Assembly (NCBI RefSeq): GCF_007676705.1
Contig: NZ_VEBF01000001.1
Location: 434,001-498,000 of the forward strand
Length of the DNA: 64,000 bases
Reading direction: 5' to 3'
From: Paenibacillus xylanexedens
GTDB lineage: Bacteria > Bacillota > Bacilli > Paenibacillales > Paenibacillaceae
Shown: piece by piece, positions 61,157 to 64,000 of the stretch
Numbering within the stretch: the first letter of the stretch is position 1
How the letters are laid out: the number at the start of each line of letters is the position of its first letter
Program-made: the position numbers and the translations under genes
The notes under the pieces: generated by a model
What the model saw: the letters and a program-made list of their open reading frames with translations, nothing else
What the model was told of the DNA's origin: nothing
The model's database searches: none

Positions 61157-62026
61157 CTATTTTAACGGGATATAGATCTTCATGTCCAGTTGTTCAGGCG
61201 TCGATTTCCAGACATCCGTCACTTCAAAGTCCGGTCCTTCCCTCCGCTCATAGTTGGACTGAGGCAGCCAGCTGCCATAGATCATTTTACGGATATCCTG
61301 CCCGGAGCCTTCCACGGTGAACTCTGCATACAAGCCGCCCGGAATCTCAATCGATGTAAAACCAGGTTCAAGTACCTGAGATGTTCCACTGCTCTCTTCA
61401 CCCACAATAAAAGAAAATGCTCCATTCTCTTCAAAACGACAGGCTACACCGTAGGCCATATCAGGGCGTGTTCTCTCCGGGATCGCCATGAATCTCTGTT
61501 CCACACCAAAATCGTGATAAAATCCGGGTATTTCAGTGTAATGGTGGTTGTCATTCAGGTTGGTCTTATATTCATAGCCGATGATCCAGTTCGGAGCCAA
61601 TGTGACTATGCGGGGTGTGTTCATGTGGAATGTTCCACCAAGCCGGGTTCGATAATCGTTAAAATCAATGCTCCGCTGCATATTCAAAAGTGACCACTGA
61701 TCCGCTTCCAGCTTACGTAGCTTCGCCGGTGTCATCCCAAAGTAGGCTGAAAATGCACGGATAAAAGCCTCTTGGGATTGATAACCGAAGCGTATTGCAA
61801 TGTCCAATATGCCTTGCGATGTGTCCCTCAGCACCCCTGCAGCTTCCGTTAATCTACGTCTACGCACATATTCGAGTACTGTGAACCCGGTGATTGCCTG
61901 GAATAAACGTTGAAAATGAAACGCCGAAAAGCTCGCAGCAGTGGACGTCTCTCTGATATTAAAATCATCTTGCAAATGCTGCTCCAGATACTCAATAGCA
62001 AGCTGAATTCGTGTGTAATGATCCAT
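61157..62026 (-). CDS. AraC-family regulator with GyrI-like effector domain
   Basis: 289 residues. Residues 1-105 hold two helix-turn-helix motifs (FHFQRLFQAITGFTVLEYVRRRRL and IAIRFGYQSQEAFIRAF). Residues 125-289 are a GyrI-like/SOUL-type ligand-binding domain, as in Rob and BmrR-like multidrug sensors. It probably responds to a hydrophobic compound and may control the VanZ gene downstream. AGGAG lies ten bases before the ATG. Confidence 0.9.
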   Translation of the reverse strand: MDHYTRIQLAIEYLEQHLQDDFNIRETSTAASFSAFHFQRLFQAITGFTVLEYVRRRRLTEAAGVLRDTSQGILDIAIRFGYQSQEAFIRAFSAYFGMTPAKLRKLEADQWSLLNMQRSIDFNDYRTRLGGTFHMNTPRIVTLAPNWIIGYEYKTNLNDNHHYTEIPGFYHDFGVEQRFMAIPERTRPDMAYGVACRFEENGAFSFIVGEESSGTSQVLEPGFTSIEIPGGLYAEFTVEGSGQDIRKMIYGSWLPQSNYERREGPDFEVTDVWKSTPEQLDMKIYIPLK

Positions 62027-62191
62027 CGTGACAGGTCTCCTATCTAATTCGAAATATCAAACGATTTCATATGTAGTATGACTGAGAACCTGAACCTTTT
62101 TTTGATTTTGTGTGCGAACTTGTCATGAGGAACATGTGAAATCCGCTTCTATTCATTCGGAGTGTCCCTATAATTCACTGTATGCCAAAAT

Positions 62192-62264
62192 CCCCTTGTT
62201 CCACAAGGAGATGCTCTCTGCTCTGATTGATTAACCAGCAGAGATGACTCTTGTGAACAAGGGG
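62192..62264 (-). terminator. Long hairpin after the glycogen phosphorylase gene
   Basis: Arms of nearly 30 bases with few mismatches: CCCCTTGTTC (62192-62201) pairs with GAACAAGGGG (62255-62264), and inner CTCTGCT with AGCAGAG. TTTT follows on the minus strand. It is 24 bases past the stop. Confidence 0.75.
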
Positions 62265-62288
62265 ACCAGTTTGTCTAAAAATCTTTTC

Positions 62289-64000
62289 TTAACCTTTCCA
62301 GTTCCCGGACACCGGATGAATTCCCCAGATATCCGTAGCATACTCACTAATCGTACGATCACTGGAGAATATGCCGGAATGCGCCGTGTTCAATATCGCT
62401 TTCCGAGTCCAGCCCGGAATATCCCGATACGCCTTGTCAATGGCAGCATGCGCGTCTGCATAAGCAGCAAAATCACGCAATACAAAGTATTCGTCACCAT
62501 GAGCCAGCAGTGAGTCATAGATATCCCAGAATTCCCCGTCTCGATAACAGAATGCACCTGGATGCACCAATTGCTCCACGACCTCGCGAATCCGTTCATC
62601 GTGCTGCACAATTTCATTCGGACGGTAGCTGCCGGAACGATAATACTCAAGCACTTCGTCCGCACGCAGACCATAGATGAACATATTCTCTTCTCCAACC
62701 TGCTCTGCCATCTCCACGTTGGCTCCATCCATCGTGCCAATTGTTAAGGCGCCGTTCATCATAAACTTCATGTTGCCCGTACCTGAAGCTTCCTTGCCTG
62801 CGGTTGAGATCTGTTCACTAACATCCGCAGCCGGAATGATTTTCTCTGCAAGAGAGACGGAGTAGTTCTCAAGGAAAAACACCTTCAAGCGGTCATTCAC
62901 GGCCGCATCCCGATTCACCGTGTCAGCCACAGTGTTGATCAGCTTGATGATTTTCTTGGCAAAATAGTAACTCGGCGCTGCCTTCGCGCCGAATATAAAC
63001 GTACGTGGCACCATATCAAACGAAGCATCATGCTTAAGCCGATTATACAGATGCATCACATGCAGAATGTTCAACAGTTGTCGTTTGTAGCCATGCAGCC
63101 TCTTCACCTGTACATCAAAGATGGAGTCCGGATTCACTGCGGTTCCGGTATGATCCAGAATGTACGCAGCAAGCCGCTCTTTGTTATCCCGCTTAATCGA
63201 ACGGAACTGCTCCTGGAATGATGTATTATCCGCAAAACCTGCCAGTTGGTCCAGTTTGCCCGGCTCTGTTATCCATTCGTTTCCTATCGTATCTGTAATC
63301 AGATCCGACAGTTTCGGATTGGCATGCATCAGCCAGCGACGATGGGTAATGCCATTCGTTTTATTATTGAAACGTTCTGGATACAGTGCATAGAACGGAG
63401 CCATCTCGCGCTCTTTCAAAATCTCAGTATGCAATGCAGCGACACCATTCACGCTATGACTGCCTACAATCGCCAGATGCGCCATCCGCACCTGATCATT
63501 CGCAACGATCGCCAGATGCCCTATGCGATCCTGATCTCCCGGATACCGATCCAGCAGCATGCCACAGAAGCGTTTGTTGATCTCTTCGATGATCAAATAG
63601 ATCCGCGGCAGCAGCTTGCTGATCATGGATACAGGCCATTTCTCAAGTGCCTCACTCAGCGTCGTATGATTGGTATACGATACGGTTCTAGTCGTGATAT
63701 CCCATGCTTCATCCCAGCCATAACCCTTCACGTCAATCAGGATGCGCATCAGTTCCGGAATAACCAAGGTTGGATGCGTGTCGTTGATGTGGAAAGCCAC
63801 TTTATCCGGCAAACGATCATACGACAGCTCCAGCTTGTTGAATGTACGCAACGCACTTTGCACGCCTGCCGAACACATGAAGTATTGCTGCTTCAATCGC
63901 AGCAGCTTTCCTTCGTACTGGGAATCATCCGGATACAGGAATTCCGAGATTGATTCGACCGAACGGCTATAATCCAGATAGCCGTAATAGTTCGAAGGGG
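62289..64000 (-). CDS. glgP: Glycogen/maltodextrin phosphorylase, 5' end beyond window
   Basis: About 570 C-terminal residues of a roughly 800-residue GT35 enzyme, which releases glucose-1-phosphate from glycogen. The frame stays open to base 64000, so the start lies outside. Visible motifs are FHINDTHPTLVIPELMR, NGITHRRWL, VQVKRLHGYKRQLLN, and the pyridoxal-phosphate lysine in SGTGNMKFMMNGALTIGTMDG. It ends normally and is followed by a long hairpin. Nothing suggests damage. Confidence 0.95.
   Translation of the reverse strand, partial: PSNYYGYLDYSRSVESISEFLYPDDSQYEGKLLRLKQQYFMCSAGVQSALRTFNKLELSYDRLPDKVAFHINDTHPTLVIPELMRILIDVKGYGWDEAWDITTRTVSYTNHTTLSEALEKWPVSMISKLLPRIYLIIEEINKRFCGMLLDRYPGDQDRIGHLAIVANDQVRMAHLAIVGSHSVNGVAALHTEILKEREMAPFYALYPERFNNKTNGITHRRWLMHANPKLSDLITDTIGNEWITEPGKLDQLAGFADNTSFQEQFRSIKRDNKERLAAYILDHTGTAVNPDSIFDVQVKRLHGYKRQLLNILHVMHLYNRLKHDASFDMVPRTFIFGAKAAPSYYFAKKIIKLINTVADTVNRDAAVNDRLKVFFLENYSVSLAEKIIPAADVSEQISTAGKEASGTGNMKFMMNGALTIGTMDGANVEMAEQVGEENMFIYGLRADEVLEYYRSGSYRPNEIVQHDERIREVVEQLVHPGAFCYRDGEFWDIYDSLLAHGDEYFVLRDFAAYADAHAAIDKAYRDIPGWTRKAILNTAHSGIFSSDRTISEYATDIWGIHPVSGNWKG

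Noticed and set aside
62289..64000. Truncated or decayed glycogen phosphorylase
   Set aside because: The reading frame is open to the last base and the protein sequence is continuous. The missing part is outside the window.

Overview
The window looks like chromosome of a Paenibacillus-type Bacillota. Most genes have strong AGGAGG ribosome binding sites, and TTG/GTG starts are common. There is a YjcZ-type sporulation peptide, a YesN-like AraC regulator with a membrane sensor, giant DUF11 repeat proteins and many carbohydrate genes. No rRNA, tRNA, CRISPR array, prophage or transposase gene was seen. The assignment rests on family content only.

Layout. 0.5-6.4 kb (minus): a four-gene sugar locus (ROK repressor, ROK kinase, MFS transporter, AraC sensor-regulator). 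6.5-7.4: YitT membrane protein. 7.4-10.7 (plus): cold-response lipid desaturase des, its two-operator promoter, and desK-desR. 10.8-14.3 (minus): lipoprotein, polysaccharide deacetylase, ferritin, a 39-residue YjcZ-like peptide and a YolD-like protein. 14.4-22.8 (minus): two overlapping DUF11 genes, together about 2,800 residues, with one repeat domain split across the junction. 23.0-26.5: two membrane diguanylate cyclases flanking an unknown gene. 26.8-32.7 (plus): complete Mrp Na+/H+ antiporter operon with subunits A and B fused. 32.8-35.1 (minus): rhamnogalacturonan acetylesterase and a second esterase. 35.3-38.7 (minus): type III polyketide synthase plus MMPL exporter. 38.9-41.6: flavin reductase, Fur-controlled siderophore-binding lipoprotein, Pro/Gly-rich protein. 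41.7-43.7 (minus): small alarmone synthetase coupled to a Bcr/CflA efflux pump. 43.9-50.1: hydrolase, DUF1275 protein, LysR regulator divergent from an O-methyltransferase, MFS transporter, and an AbrB-type permease behind a short leader peptide. 50.2-51.9 (minus): small membrane protein, YkgJ-type Cys-cluster protein, lipase-like hydrolase. 52.1-60.3 (minus): trehalose PTS (treP, treA), dicarboxylate/glutamate symporter, UPF0173 hydrolase, GH13 alpha-glucosidase. 60.6-64.0 (minus): VanZ protein, AraC/GyrI-like regulator and glycogen phosphorylase, which is cut by the window edge.

Themes: sugar and polysaccharide use (ROK locus, pectin esterases, trehalose, alpha-glucosides, glycogen), envelope and stress adaptation (Des, Mrp, RelP, PKS/MMPL), and cell-surface or spore proteins (DUF11, YjcZ-like, Pro/Gly-rich). 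Two kinds of non-coding dispersed repeat are visible: a 191-bp imperfect palindrome directly upstream of the alpha-glucosidase gene, and a 205-bp element with 19-bp inverted ends that has lone end copies elsewhere. The least ordinary signals are the split DUF11 giant, three genes whose best-placed start codon is ATT or CTG, and the leader peptide that ends inside the permease start.
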